From DASQHW01 sp038238245 (lineage in GTDB: Bacteria; Actinomycetota; Acidimicrobiia; IMCC26256; PALSA-610), in the NCBI GenBank assembly GCA_038238245.1, contig JBBRXX010000006.1, positions 62,001 to 126,000 on the forward strand: a DNA stretch of 64,000 bases, given 5' to 3'. The notes below the pieces were generated by a model. The model saw nothing but the letters and a program-made list of their open reading frames with translations. It was not told the origin of the DNA and made no database searches. The translations under genes were made by a program, and so were the position numbers. Positions 24,694 through 33,899 of this stretch are shown in pieces. Position 1 is the first letter of the stretch. The number at the start of each line of letters is the position of its first letter.

Positions 24694-25386
24694 TCATCGG
24701 CGGGCTGCTTGGTGCGGGCCGGAGGGTTCGTGTCGATCTTGGGTGAAGAGGTCCCCGAGGGTCCGGGCGAGGGCGGCGTCACGATCTTGCGTTCGGTGTT
24801 GGTATCGCAAGGCGGCGGCTGGGGATGCGTGGCCCATTCGGTGCATGAGCTCGCGCGTTGTTGCGCCGCTCCCGGCGGCGAGGGTGTGGGCCGTGTGGCG
24901 GAGGTCGTGCAAGCGGAACCCGGCGTGCAGCCCGGCGGCGGCCCGGGCGCGGTGCCAGTGTTTGTACAGGGTCTTGGCTCGGACCGGCTGGCCGCGCTCA
25001 CCCACGAACACCCGGCCGCGCGGCCCCGGCGCCGCGTAGCGGGAGAGGTGCCGTTCCAGTTCCTTGACGAGAAATGGGGGCAGCGCGAACGTCCGTTTCC
25101 CTGCCTCCGACTTCGGCTCGGTGAGCACGAGACGGCCACCGGCAAGCTCCTGCTGCTGCTGTTCAACCGTCAAGGTGCCGTGCAGCAGGTTGAGATGCCG
25201 ACACTCCAAACCGAGGGCTTCACCGCGCCGGACGCCGACGAAACCGAAGAGCAAGACGAGGCACCGGTACCGGTCCGGCATCGCGTCCGCGGCAGCCCAG
25301 ACGTCGGCGACGGTTGCCACCGGCCGCTCTGGTGCGTGCTCCACACCCGCGCCGGGGACGACGCACGGGTTGCGCAGGATCACCTC
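24694..25386 (-). pseudogene. Tyrosine recombinase (phage-type integrase), N-terminally truncated
   Basis: The catalytic domain is complete: Arg in GFVGVRRGEALGL, Lys in LTEPKSEAGKRTFALP, HxxR in LHDLRHTAHTLA, His in HRMGHAS and the nucleophile Tyr in AALRYQHRT. Upstream, the core-binding domain survives only as its last residues (VILRNPCVVPGAGVEHAPER, at about 25386-25330). Beyond that the frame is open but unlike any integrase. It therefore lacks most of its N-terminal DNA-binding half and is probably inactive. It lies 108 bp inside the left att repeat, the standard place for an integrase. Confidence 0.75.
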
Positions 25387-25459
25387 GTCGCTGACCGCCG
25401 GCACACCGACGAGCACGTGGGTGACAATCGACCGGGCTGCGGACCGGTCCGGCGCGTCG

Positions 25460-25541
25460 CGCGAAACATTTCGCGTGAAATCTTGCGCCCCTGCTGTGGT
25501 CCCAATCAGCCGCTTCGTCTCCAGCGCCAAACATTTCGCGT
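25460..25541. repeat. Short repeats and palindrome next to the integrase remnant
   Basis: CGCGAAACATTTCGCG (25460-25475) is a perfect inverted repeat with a CA centre. Its 13-bp part AAACATTTCGCGT (25464-25476) recurs at 25529-25541. Both copies lie in unusually AT-rich patches where the integrase N-terminus should be. They could be integrase arm-type sites or regulator sites. Confidence 0.45.
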
Positions 25542-25816
25542 ACAAAGTTGCCCCGCCAAGAAAATTTGGTCGGGCACCAACCCCAAGCCCGCCGCGAGAC
25601 GATCCGCGTCGGCGAGCCGCCCGGCCGCGCCACACCATGTGCCCGGCCACCACCACGTCCGCCGCCGAGACCGACCAGCGCGACCTGGACTCTCCGCGTC
25701 GTAGGACGCGACGCCGCGGCCACGGAAGCGTGACCGACCGCATGATGTTCGCTGCGTACGCTCCGACCAGCACCTTGGTGTCCCCGCGGTCGGGTGCATT
25801 GACAGCGTCCCGGTCA

Positions 25817-26563
25817 TCAGAAGTCCGACTCGCTGCCGTGTGCGAAGTCGCAAGCAACCTGCTCGCCGTCTTTGACCGTGCCGTTGGCGAAGCCACCTAC
25901 CGCGGCGAACGGGCCACACGGGTTCGGCCGGATCCAAACATGCGTCATCGTGTTGGTGAGGCGTTTCACGAGCGGCGGCGTGCACGTGCCGTCGAGCCGA
26001 GCGAGGCGCGTGAACTTCGGCGCAGGAGAGTCGGTAAAACAGAGGTTGTCGTGGACGTGGAACTGCACGAGCTTGCCGCCGATATCGGGCGTGTTGTCGA
26101 GCCGGTACCGCTCCGGGAGGATGAACATCGCGGCTTCAAGTATGCGCTTGCCGTTCGGTTCGACCCGGTAGACCAGGGACTCTGGACGCCGCGGGTCGAA
26201 GATGACATCGTCCTCGATCCAATCCCAATGCACATAGTGCTCCGCGCCGCTGAAGCCGTCGCCGATCGAGACGAAGCCGCCTCTCTTCGCCTGCGCAACG
26301 TCGTTCCAGCGCGGCATCGCGAGGATGGTCTGGCGGAGCAAGTCTTGGGCATGCAGTTGCTCCGAATGTGAGACGCCCGCAATACCCGATAGGTCGATTC
26401 GATGTGGGTCGAGGGTGCCGTCGCTTCGGACGGACAACGGCCGCGCCTGGACGCTCGTCACCGCGCGCGCGGCGGGCTTTGCGGTGTCCTTCTCGCTGCC
26501 ACCACACCCCGTGAGGAACAAGCAGACAACACTGACGGCGCCGAGACGCCAGGGCTGTAACAC
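25817..26563 (-). CDS. Lipoprotein of unknown function
   Basis: 248 residues. The signal ends in the lipobox LFLTGC (Cys20). The mature protein has conserved-looking aromatic and acidic stretches (GAEHYVHWDWIEDDVIFDPR, PESLVYRVEPNGKR, HDNLCFTDSPAPKF, HVWIRPNPCGPF) and four Cys that could form disulfides. I recall similar unnamed actinobacterial exported proteins but no function. The gene lies inside the att-bounded segment and is intact. Confidence 0.75.
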   Translation of the reverse strand: MLQPWRLGAVSVVCLFLTGCGGSEKDTAKPAARAVTSVQARPLSVRSDGTLDPHRIDLSGIAGVSHSEQLHAQDLLRQTILAMPRWNDVAQAKRGGFVSIGDGFSGAEHYVHWDWIEDDVIFDPRRPESLVYRVEPNGKRILEAAMFILPERYRLDNTPDIGGKLVQFHVHDNLCFTDSPAPKFTRLARLDGTCTPPLVKRLTNTMTHVWIRPNPCGPFAAVGGFANGTVKDGEQVACDFAHGSESDF

Positions 26564-26944
26564 GGGTCGTTCTTACCCCGGCACCCGCACGCGCACCCGC
26601 CCCGTCGGCCTGCAAGGCGCCCGTGACGCGGCTGGTTAATGCTTCCGATGGCTGACGTTCCCCGAGCGGCCTGCAAGGAGGGTGACCGAAGCACGGTCGC
26701 GGCTCGCAGCACTCGAAGCCGACACGGTCGAGCAACGATGACGGCGACCAGCGTGAAGTCACGATGGTGTTGCATGCCGCGAGTAGTCGCAGCGGTGGAG
26801 CGGCGAGTCCAACGATGGATCCGGTCGCGTTCGTGGCGTTGTTCTCGACCGCTCCCAGTCGCCTCACTCGTCGTCCGAGGCGCAGCTCGGGCGGCGGCTG
26901 CCCGCTCGCTTGTACGCTCGCAGAACCCAGGGGAGGGGGCGCCG
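26564..26944. other. 381-bp gap between divergent genes, nothing recognised
   Basis: It separates the lipoprotein (minus) from the acyltransferase (plus). Open frames exist but look like GC-rich noise. A G-rich stretch near 26931-26940 serves as ribosome site for the acyltransferase. Promoters for both genes must lie here, but I could not pick convincing boxes. Confidence 0.4.
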
Positions 26945-28039
26945 GTGAGTGAGGAGGTGCCGGGCAGGCGCGGGCTCGGTCACGTGCCCGAACTCGACGG
27001 GATTCGCGGCATCGCGATATTGCTCGTCATCGCACATCACACCCACTTTGTGCTCGCGCCATCGGCGGGATGGTTGCCCAAGGGTGGATTCCTCGGCGTC
27101 GATGTCTTCTTCGTTCTGTCGGGATTCCTCATCACGAGTCTGCTGCTCGGCGAACATGCTGTTAGTGGCCGCCTGCGGCTGTGGCGCTTCTACGGGCGTC
27201 GAGCCCTGCGACTCCTGCCTGCGCTGTTCACGCTTCTCGGCGTCTATCTGGTGTACGCGTACGTGACGGATTACCCCGGGGGTCCTGTGCGCTCCGGTGT
27301 GTTGTCGATCGCGTTCTACTACTCGAACTGGCGGGTCGCGTACACCTTGCGGGGCGCACCGGGTCTCGGAGGGCTGTGGTCACTCGCAGTCGAGGAACAG
27401 TTCTATCTCGTGTGGCCGTTCGTTGTGCTTGCGCTGCTCTGGCTGCGGCGCCCCGTAATCGTCGCGATTACCATCGCCGCGGCGATCGTCGCGGTGATGG
27501 TGCATCGCGCCCAGTTGTACGAGGCGTCTTCATGGTTCGCTCCGTACATCCGAACGGACACGCGCGCCGACGCCTTGCTCGTAGGTGCGCTGTGCGCAGT
27601 GCTCTGGAGCGCCCAAAAGGCTCCGCGCCGCGGCTTCGGGGCGGCCGGTACCGTTGGCGCTCTCGTCGTGGGAGTCTGCGTGTTCCGGTTGAACTTCACC
27701 GACAGCTTCTTGTATCGCGGAGGCTTCACGCTCGTGGCGGTCGCGGTCGGCGCCATGATCCTCGCAGCGATCGAGAGCCCCTGGTTCGCCCGCCCGATCC
27801 TGCGCACGCCGGTCCTTTGTATTGCCGGTCGCGTCTCATACGGCCTCTACCTCTGGCACATCGCCATTTTCTTTGCGGTCGCACGGTACGGAACGACGTG
27901 GGGTTCGGCGGCGCGGGTGCTCCTCGCGTACCCACTCGTTGCCCTAGCAACGTTTCTGTCGTGGCGCTACGTCGAGCGTCCAGCTCTTGCCCTGAAGGAT
28001 CGACGTCTGCGCGCCCGACGAAATAACCTGGCGCGCTGA
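26945..28039 (+). CDS. Acyltransferase-3 (OafA/YrhL-like) membrane protein
   Basis: 364 residues from GTG 26945 after a G-rich ribosome site. About ten membrane spans. The family motifs are plain: PELDGIRGIAILLVIAHH (with the catalytic His), GGFLGVDVFFVLSGFLI, RFYGRRALRLLPAL, LWSLAVEEQFYLVWPF and YGLYLWHIAIFF near the end. These enzymes transfer acetyl or other acyl groups to sugars of exported glycans, lipids or antibiotics. Acceptor unknown. It is intact within the att-bounded segment. Confidence 0.88.
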   Translation: MSEEVPGRRGLGHVPELDGIRGIAILLVIAHHTHFVLAPSAGWLPKGGFLGVDVFFVLSGFLITSLLLGEHAVSGRLRLWRFYGRRALRLLPALFTLLGVYLVYAYVTDYPGGPVRSGVLSIAFYYSNWRVAYTLRGAPGLGGLWSLAVEEQFYLVWPFVVLALLWLRRPVIVAITIAAAIVAVMVHRAQLYEASSWFAPYIRTDTRADALLVGALCAVLWSAQKAPRRGFGAAGTVGALVVGVCVFRLNFTDSFLYRGGFTLVAVAVGAMILAAIESPWFARPILRTPVLCIAGRVSYGLYLWHIAIFFAVARYGTTWGSAARVLLAYPLVALATFLSWRYVERPALALKDRRLRARRNNLAR

Positions 28040-28103
28040 CTACAGAGTCCGCTGATGACAGAGTCGTCGCATCGATCACCGCGCTCGCGTTATCGTCCGG
28101 AGC

Positions 28104-28283
28104 GTGCCAGAAGATGCAGAGAGTCCCGAACGGTTCCGACAAGTCCTGGAGATGTACGCCGCGTTTGGTCTCAGACTGAAGATGACCGACACCGCTTGGT
28201 TCGCCGACCTTTACGAGAAAGTGTGGAACGAACGGGACGCCCTGCTCGCGGCTATCGAAAACCCGGCGAGTCCGTCGGCGTGA
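28104..28283 (+). CDS. Small hypothetical protein
   Basis: 59 residues from GTG 28104: MPEDAESPERFRQVLEMYAA then FGLRLKMTDTAWFADLYEKV and a charged tail. The composition (acidic, helical, few Arg) is unlike the GC noise around it, and codon third positions are GC-rich, so it is probably real. No family recognised. It lies 65 bp after the acyltransferase on the same strand. Confidence 0.5.
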   Translation: MPEDAESPERFRQVLEMYAAFGLRLKMTDTAWFADLYEKVWNERDALLAAIENPASPSA

Positions 28284-28368
28284 TCGAACCGTGGGCGAAC
28301 AGGATGAAGTGCCAGTGCGGCAGCGCCCGGATGCCGGGCCGCGCCGTTCGTTCGGCCGACCGGTTGAG

Positions 28369-28884
28369 CTACGGCGCAGCGTCGGTCGCGATTTTGTCGA
28401 GGACGGCCCGACGGTCGGCGGCGATCACGTAGACCTGATCCCAGACAGTCGGGGCGCCGCCCAGTGCTCGCAATGTGACGAGGTCGGTCCGGCGCATAAC
28501 GATCAAGGTCATGTCGGTCGCGGCGGTCACTGTCGCGGTCCGGACGCCATCGCCAAGGAGAGCCATCTCCCCGATGATCGAACCGGCGAGAACATGAGCG
28601 AGGATGACCCCGTCGCGTTCGACGACCGCGTGACCTGCCAGGACGACAAAGCACTCGCGGCCGCGCGCTCCCTGTTGGGTGAGGACGCGCCCGGCCGGGA
28701 CGTCGATCTCGCTGCAGATCGACGCGATGGCCCACAACTCGCGAGGCGGACACCCCGCAAAGCACCCCGCTTCGCTCAGCCGGTCGAGGCATGGTCGAAT
28801 CTGACGGGTCGAGCAGCGCATCGCGGATCTCCGGATCGGGCGGCGGCCGATGCGATCAGTCTCATCCCCGCACCGACCCGGCAC
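28369..28884 (-). CDS. Cyclic-nucleotide-binding domain protein without an effector domain
   Basis: 171 residues. After about 30 basic residues a complete cNMP-binding barrel follows: LDRLSEAGCFAGCPPRELWA, VPAGRVLTQQGARGRECFVV, the phosphate-binding cassette GSIIGEMALLGDGVRTATVT (with the usual Glu and Arg), and a C-terminal helix. There is no helix-turn-helix, so it is not a CRP regulator by itself. It probably binds cAMP or cGMP and signals through a partner. It is one of three cNMP receptors in this window. Confidence 0.8.
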   Translation of the reverse strand: MPGRCGDETDRIGRRPIRRSAMRCSTRQIRPCLDRLSEAGCFAGCPPRELWAIASICSEIDVPAGRVLTQQGARGRECFVVLAGHAVVERDGVILAHVLAGSIIGEMALLGDGVRTATVTAATDMTLIVMRRTDLVTLRALGGAPTVWDQVYVIAADRRAVLDKIATDAAP

Positions 28885-29315
28885 AGCGTCCAGACGCGCA
28901 CCCGAGGAGAGTATTCATACACACACATCGGAGCGGGCGTGTCGTCGAGCGAGCAAGGCTTACGCAGCCTCTGGCCATCCGTCGCGTCTCGGGCAACCCC
29001 TAGGGCGTATCCGGCCGGGCCTGACACGCCTCGACCCGTGTCGGGCTATCTCTATGTGACTGGCACACCCCGTCCTTACGAACACCGGGACCTTGTAGGT
29101 CGAGCCGATGCCGTGAAGGCGAGTGCCGCCGATCCCGGGACGACGCGTGGCGTGGCGGCGCAACAAGCGCACCCCAAATGGCTGCAAGACAGCTCTGCTG
29201 ATCCCGCGCCCATCCCGCGGACACAGAGGTTCGCAACCGTTCGCCGATGTCGAGCACCTCGGCACCGCGCCGTGACGAGCACACCCGAACGCCTGCGTAC
29301 ATGAGGCTTGCAGAA
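28885..29315. other. 431-bp gap before the right att repeat, nothing recognised
   Basis: Both strands carry open frames, but the residues are Arg/Ser/Pro-rich noise without motifs. It fills the space between the cNMP-binding gene and the right tRNA-derived repeat and may be decayed element DNA. Confidence 0.4.
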
Positions 29316-29358
29316 CTTACAAGGAGGAGGTCGGGGGTTCGAGCCCCTCAACGCCCAC
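29316..29358 (+). repeat. Right copy of the 43-bp tRNA-Val-derived direct repeat (att site)
   Basis: Identical to 24543-24585 over 43 bp, from the anticodon loop to the acceptor end of a tRNA-Val(TAC). The sequence before it (GAGGCTTGCAGAA) is not tRNA, so this is a partial copy left by integration. The distance between repeats is 4773 bp. Confidence 0.85.
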
Positions 29359-29652
29359 AAGGACGGTCTGACCTGCGGAACAAGGTTTCCAACGCTAGGG
29401 CATCGTTCGCACTGCGCTCCGTCAGGTGATGACTTTCGAACGCGCGTCGTTCTACCGCCTATCTCACGGGCCAGGGTTTACCGCGCGCGGGCGCGCGCAT
29501 CGTTTTCGCTACGCGATCGAGAAGAGGACGAGGGTCGATCGCAACCTTCTCGCGACCTCATCGGTCGAGTGTTGACCGCGCCAACGAGTCGCTGCGGCCG
29601 CGCTGTCGTGGTCGAGATGTCGTAGAGACGGAACGGACACGGCCCGAGACGT

Positions 29653-32364
29653 CTACTGACCGGCAGTGGCGCGTAGCACGTTGATGTCGAAGCGGTTGGT
29701 CGGCGCCTTGACGCTCCGGTACGACGTTCCGGCTGGCAGTGAGACGTCGAACACGTCGTTCCCCGAGCGGTCAATCTCGGTGAACATCGGCCCTCCGCTC
29801 GGCGCGAGGTTACCCCAGCCGACGATGCTATGTCCGTCGCTCATACGACGGAAGTCGCCCTGGCTGCGGCTAGGAGCGTTCGTCGAGGTGGTGTATGAGA
29901 ACACAGGCTGTGCTGTATTCGCGCTGAAGTCCACCGAGTACTCCACGCCGCGAGCGGCCTGGCTCGTTCCTGTGTGGTTGTCGAACACGCTGATGTCGCC
30001 GTTTGGCAACATCCGCGCGTCGTGCTGCATGACGAATCCGCCGTAGGGATCGTTCTGGATCTGGATGATCGTCGCGCCATCCTTGTTCGTCGACGTTCCA
30101 CCCATCTTCCAGACCACTTCGCCGTCGGAACGGCGAATCTCGTACAGCGCGTTCGCGTGTCGCGCCGATGCCAGTACGTTGCCATCGGGTTGCGGGTCGA
30201 TGGAATTGCAGTGGAACACGTCGTACGCGGTTGTTCCGTTGCTGTTCATCGAAGGCACCGGCGTCAGCGTCGTCTCGGTTTGTGGATCGACATGGTCGCT
30301 CATGATCCATTGCCACACGAGATTGCCTTGGGGGTCGACTTCTTGCAAGACACAGTCGACGATCGTCGAGTTCGGACCGGACGGCGGCGGCGGATTGGCG
30401 TTCATACCGGTGAGGTCGACGCCGCCTTTGAGCGGATACGACATCATCCAGTAGTTCCCGTTCGGCGCGGGGTAGAGCTCGTGAAAGTCGGTCGGCACGT
30501 TCACGGTGCCGAGCGATTGCGTCGTGTCGTTGTCGAGGTTATAGATGGAGAACCCACCGGTCGTAAAGTACGCGACGGTGTCGTGACCGAGCGGCGTGAC
30601 GTTGATCGGGGCTCCCGCACGCCGGTACCACACAGGTGTGCCGTTGCTGTCGAGCACCATCGCGAACGCCGCAGAGTTAGGCGGCGGGTTGTTGTCGCCG
30701 AGCAGATACCAACCCGGGGTCGGTCCGCCCGGAGACGGATTCGCGACCGTTATCGCCGGGAAGTCATGCGGCAGGCACCGCACCCAGTAGTCGGCGGTGC
30801 GTCCTTGAGCGTCCGCGGCGCGCACGACAGCCGCTTGGTTTTCGAGCAGATCGACATTGTCCGACTGTGAGGCGCTCGGGCTCGTCTTCGTCGGCGCGAC
30901 GAGCTGCACGGTACCGCCGGGTACGGCAGTCATGTCGAACACCAACGAGTTCGTTCCCGTCGAGCAGGCAACGGTGTAGTCGAACGTCGACGAGGAGAAC
31001 GCCGGCTTCAGCGGGAGCGGCGCGGTCGCGAGCGCCGCGAGCGGCTGCACGGGCGGCGCGTGCAAGGCGATCAACGCGCCGTCGGTCGGCGCGTACACGA
31101 CGGACCACGCAACCGACACGCTGGCCAACGGCGGACCGGTGTTTCCGGCGCCGAGATCCCAGCTCGCGATCTGCTGGAGGGTCGACTCATCGAGTGCAAG
31201 AGCGACGACGTGGTTGCTGCCGAGGACCGTTTGTTGGGCGGTGAGGAAGATCATCGCGCCGGAGACCGCAACTGTCTGCGCGTAGTCCGCGGAACCTCCC
31301 GCCGGTGTGTTGACGACGACGTCGGCTGAGGGCTGACAGCTCGCGGAGCCGCAACCAGACGCCGGCCACGAATACAGCGATCCGTTGCCGTTCGTTGCGA
31401 AGACGTTCGACCCGTGCATCCCGACGCCGCCGAGGAACCTGCCTACGGGATCATCGGCCTTCCTTGCGAGCGCGAACTGCGACGGGCATGTCGCGGATCC
31501 GCAGCCTCCCGCGGCGAACACGTCGATCTCGTCGGCGGTCGGGACGTAGACCCTCTTGGCGCTCGAGACGCTTGGCGTAGCCGTCATCAATGACGTACCG
31601 AGCGAACCCGTCCATAGCGTGTCGCCGTTACTCGCGTTGAACGCGCCAAGTGCGCCGACAGCACCGACGCGCACATTGTCGTACACGACGCCGTTCGAGA
31701 CTGCTGGTCCAATACCGGTCGCGGCGGCACCGGTAGGCGTGGACCACAGCGCGCTGCAGATCGCGGTTCCTTGACTGGCAACGCAACCGTTCTGACCGCG
31801 TGCATCGAACGCGTAGAGATCGCTCGCTCCGTTCGCGTACACCGTCGTGCCGGCGACGACCGGCGGCGTCGCCGGACCGTTCGTTCCACCGAGCTGCGCG
31901 ACGAAGATCGGCGAGCACCAGAAGAGGAGCGGTTTGCAATTGCGCGTGCCGCGCACGTCGAAGCCGAGGAGTTGCGGGCTCGATTCGCCCGCGACAACGA
32001 CGAATACAGTGTTGGACGCAGCATCGAGGTCAATCGCAGGAACAGAACCGACCGTAGAGCCCGCGGGCAATACGCCGACCCAGACGACGCCGTACGTACG
32101 CTGATCGAGCGCCGTGAGTGTTCCATCGCGCTGCACGAACACGAGACCGTTCGACGAGACGACCTGTCCGGTCGGCGCTGGTTGCGTCACCGTCGAAGAA
32201 ATCAACGCAGGAGCGCTTGCCTTCGTGATGCTGTCAGCACTTGTGCTCTCGTGGTCGGGCCCGGCGCCCCACTGCAACCAATTGCAGCCTGAGCACGCAA
32301 CGGCGACCGCGATGGCAACGAAAACGATGAGCGATCGTCGCATTGGATGGCGTCCGTTCGTCAT
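29653..32364 (-). CDS. Arylsulfotransferase-like lipoprotein with an N-terminal PQQ-type propeller
   Basis: About 903 residues from ATG 32364, preceded by GGAGGGG. The lipobox (AVACSGC) marks an exported, anchored protein. Residues 40-420 carry beta-propeller blades of the PQQ kind (GTLTALDQRTYGVVWVG, ASDLYAFDARG, NVFATNGNGSLYSW). About 430-520 is an Ig-like linker (FDYTVACSTGTNSLVFDMTA). The C-terminal 370 residues match arylsulfotransferase (ASST): FHELYPAPNGNYWMMSY, YDVFHCNSIDPQPDGNVLAS, RHANALYEIRRSDGEVVWKM and FVMQHDARMLPNGDISVFDN, including the His/Arg residues of the ASST active site. It may transfer sulfate between phenols outside the cell. Confidence 0.85.
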   Translation of the reverse strand: MTNGRHPMRRSLIVFVAIAVAVACSGCNWLQWGAGPDHESTSADSITKASAPALISSTVTQPAPTGQVVSSNGLVFVQRDGTLTALDQRTYGVVWVGVLPAGSTVGSVPAIDLDAASNTVFVVVAGESSPQLLGFDVRGTRNCKPLLFWCSPIFVAQLGGTNGPATPPVVAGTTVYANGASDLYAFDARGQNGCVASQGTAICSALWSTPTGAAATGIGPAVSNGVVYDNVRVGAVGALGAFNASNGDTLWTGSLGTSLMTATPSVSSAKRVYVPTADEIDVFAAGGCGSATCPSQFALARKADDPVGRFLGGVGMHGSNVFATNGNGSLYSWPASGCGSASCQPSADVVVNTPAGGSADYAQTVAVSGAMIFLTAQQTVLGSNHVVALALDESTLQQIASWDLGAGNTGPPLASVSVAWSVVYAPTDGALIALHAPPVQPLAALATAPLPLKPAFSSSTFDYTVACSTGTNSLVFDMTAVPGGTVQLVAPTKTSPSASQSDNVDLLENQAAVVRAADAQGRTADYWVRCLPHDFPAITVANPSPGGPTPGWYLLGDNNPPPNSAAFAMVLDSNGTPVWYRRAGAPINVTPLGHDTVAYFTTGGFSIYNLDNDTTQSLGTVNVPTDFHELYPAPNGNYWMMSYPLKGGVDLTGMNANPPPPSGPNSTIVDCVLQEVDPQGNLVWQWIMSDHVDPQTETTLTPVPSMNSNGTTAYDVFHCNSIDPQPDGNVLASARHANALYEIRRSDGEVVWKMGGTSTNKDGATIIQIQNDPYGGFVMQHDARMLPNGDISVFDNHTGTSQAARGVEYSVDFSANTAQPVFSYTTSTNAPSRSQGDFRRMSDGHSIVGWGNLAPSGGPMFTEIDRSGNDVFDVSLPAGTSYRSVKAPTNRFDINVLRATAGQ

Positions 32365-32452
32365 GCGCCCCTCCGCGTCGGGGACCGCTGCAGCACCATC
32401 CTGGCGGACAGCCGTTTCTCGTGCAACAGCCTTCGACGTCGTGCTCTCGGCA

Positions 32453-32725
32453 CGTGTCGAGCACGTCGAGAACGTGGCCGTGCAGCTGCGGTGTCGTGCA
32501 CCAGGCGTCGCCATTCAATGCGAAACCGTCGAGCACCACTGGCGCCTCGATGAGGTCGGCGAGAGCTGCGAGTTGCGGGAGCCGCTCGGTGAGTTCATGT
32601 ACGCGGCGGGTCCACACTCGCACGTCACGGTCGATTGCGATGATGACATGCCAGTCGTCGAACTTCGGCTCGAGTACAACTACTGCGGCGTGCAGAAGCT
32701 GCGGTGGATCAATAGGCGGAGGTTC
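32453..32725 (-). pseudogene. ATP-dependent DNA ligase fragment
   Basis: The frame shows the ligase nucleotidyltransferase start: VVVLEPKFDDWHVIIAIDRD (Lys in the EPK motif, normally EPKWDG), VRVWTRRVHELTERLPQLAA and EAPVVLDGFALNGD (normally LDGEL). It then turns to Cys-rich noise at about 32450, right before the ASST gene. About 90 residues of a LigD/LigC-type ligase remain. Motif III is altered and motifs IIIa-V are gone, so it is a remnant. Confidence 0.5.
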
Positions 32726-32894
32726 ACTGACGCGGTTGCAGTCGATGTCGGCGTCGACGTCAGTCGACGAGAATCGCGCGGCGCCCGTCGGTTTGACGCA
32801 ACCTTTACTTCGCTTTGACGTGCGGCCGAGCGCGGCGAAGGGTTCGGACACGTGGGGGACACGCCCTCGCGTCAATTTTGCGGAGGTCTGTGAA

Positions 32895-33648
32895 ATGTTC
32901 GGAAAGAAAATGAGCGCGGACGCGGACGGTCACAGCGACCGGAGGCGTGGTCAGCGGGAGGGCAGAGGACTCGGCCCGTTCTCCAGCGGTCATCTCACGA
33001 TCATGATCGTCACATTGGTGCTCGTGTCGCGTCCCCGTTCGCCGCGTTCGCGGTCACCGGCAACAACGTGTTCGTCACCGATTCGACGAGCGGCAACCGG
33101 GCGCAAGTCGCAGGCGGCCAACTCAAGGTCGACACGGGAATCAGCCACCCCTTCGGGCTCGTGCCGGTCGCACCCGTCGCCCCGGAGATCTACCCGACCG
33201 CCGACATCATCCACACTGACACGGGAACAACGGATTGGGTGGCCGCGAATGACTGCACAAGTGGGTGCGCGACGTTGTTGAAGCCGCCCGCAGGCAAGGC
33301 GGCGGTCGTGACGTCGATCCATGTCGACACGTACAAGGCGACCGCGACGGGTTCCGGTTTCTATCTGACGATTTTCCAGAGCAACAATGAGTTGCACGCT
33401 TGCGAGCGATGAGCAGGACGTCGAGGTCTTCAATCCCGGTGGAATCGGTGAGACGCTGTTGCAATACAACCTGCCCGGCGGAGTGTCTGTACCAGCAGGG
33501 AAAGCCCTGTGCGTGGTCAACAGCAACCCGACCAACCTCGCTTTCGAGGTATCGGCACGCGGCTACGCCCGTCGCATCGAACGCCGTCCCCGCGGCCGCA
33601 GCAGCCCCGGCCGGCGCACCGCGAGGAGCAGGAATCCTCCAACCGTAG
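32895..33648 (+). pseudogene. Secreted/membrane-anchored hypothetical protein with three frameshifts
   Basis: ATG 32895 follows GGAGG at 32882-32886. The first frame gives a charged start (MFGKKMSADADGHSDRR) and a membrane segment (HLTIMIVTLVLV). The reading then shifts near 33025 (FAAFAVTGNNVFVTDSTSGN, GGQLKVDTGISHPFGLV), again near 33390 (CTLASDEQDVEVFNPGGIGE, QYNLPGGVSVPAGKALCVVN), and again near 33565 (VASNAVPAAAAAPAGAP) to a stop at 33648. I recall intact actinobacterial proteins with this plan, which are common paralogs of unknown function. Three shifts in 750 bp indicate decay. Confidence 0.65.
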
Positions 33649-33768
33649 GGATCCGGAGAAACGCGTCGCCTTCCGTTGGAACGACCGTGTCCTTGACCCG
33701 GCACGGTCGTTCCACTCGGACGGGCGCGTCGCGGTTCAAGTGGCCGCCGGCTCTCGCACGGTCGATCT

Positions 33769-33888
33769 TCAGTTGTGGTGGGATGACCGTGGGCGGTGCA
33801 GCGTCAGCCAACCGATCAGCGCTCCCACGACGGCGCTCGCGAGCAGCACGATGTAGAGCGGGGCGTCGACGATCGCGTCTTTTGGCAT
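33769..33888 (-). CDS. Small single-span membrane protein
   Basis: 39 residues from ATG 33888: MPKDAIVDAPLYIVLLASAV, then VGALIGWLTLHRPRSSHHN. One clear membrane helix with a basic/His tail. It follows the hemerythrin gene on the same strand after 11 bp, so it is probably the last gene of the catalase operon. Function unknown. Confidence 0.55.
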   Translation of the reverse strand: MPKDAIVDAPLYIVLLASAVVGALIGWLTLHRPRSSHHN

Positions 33889-33899
33889 GCAGACGGCAG

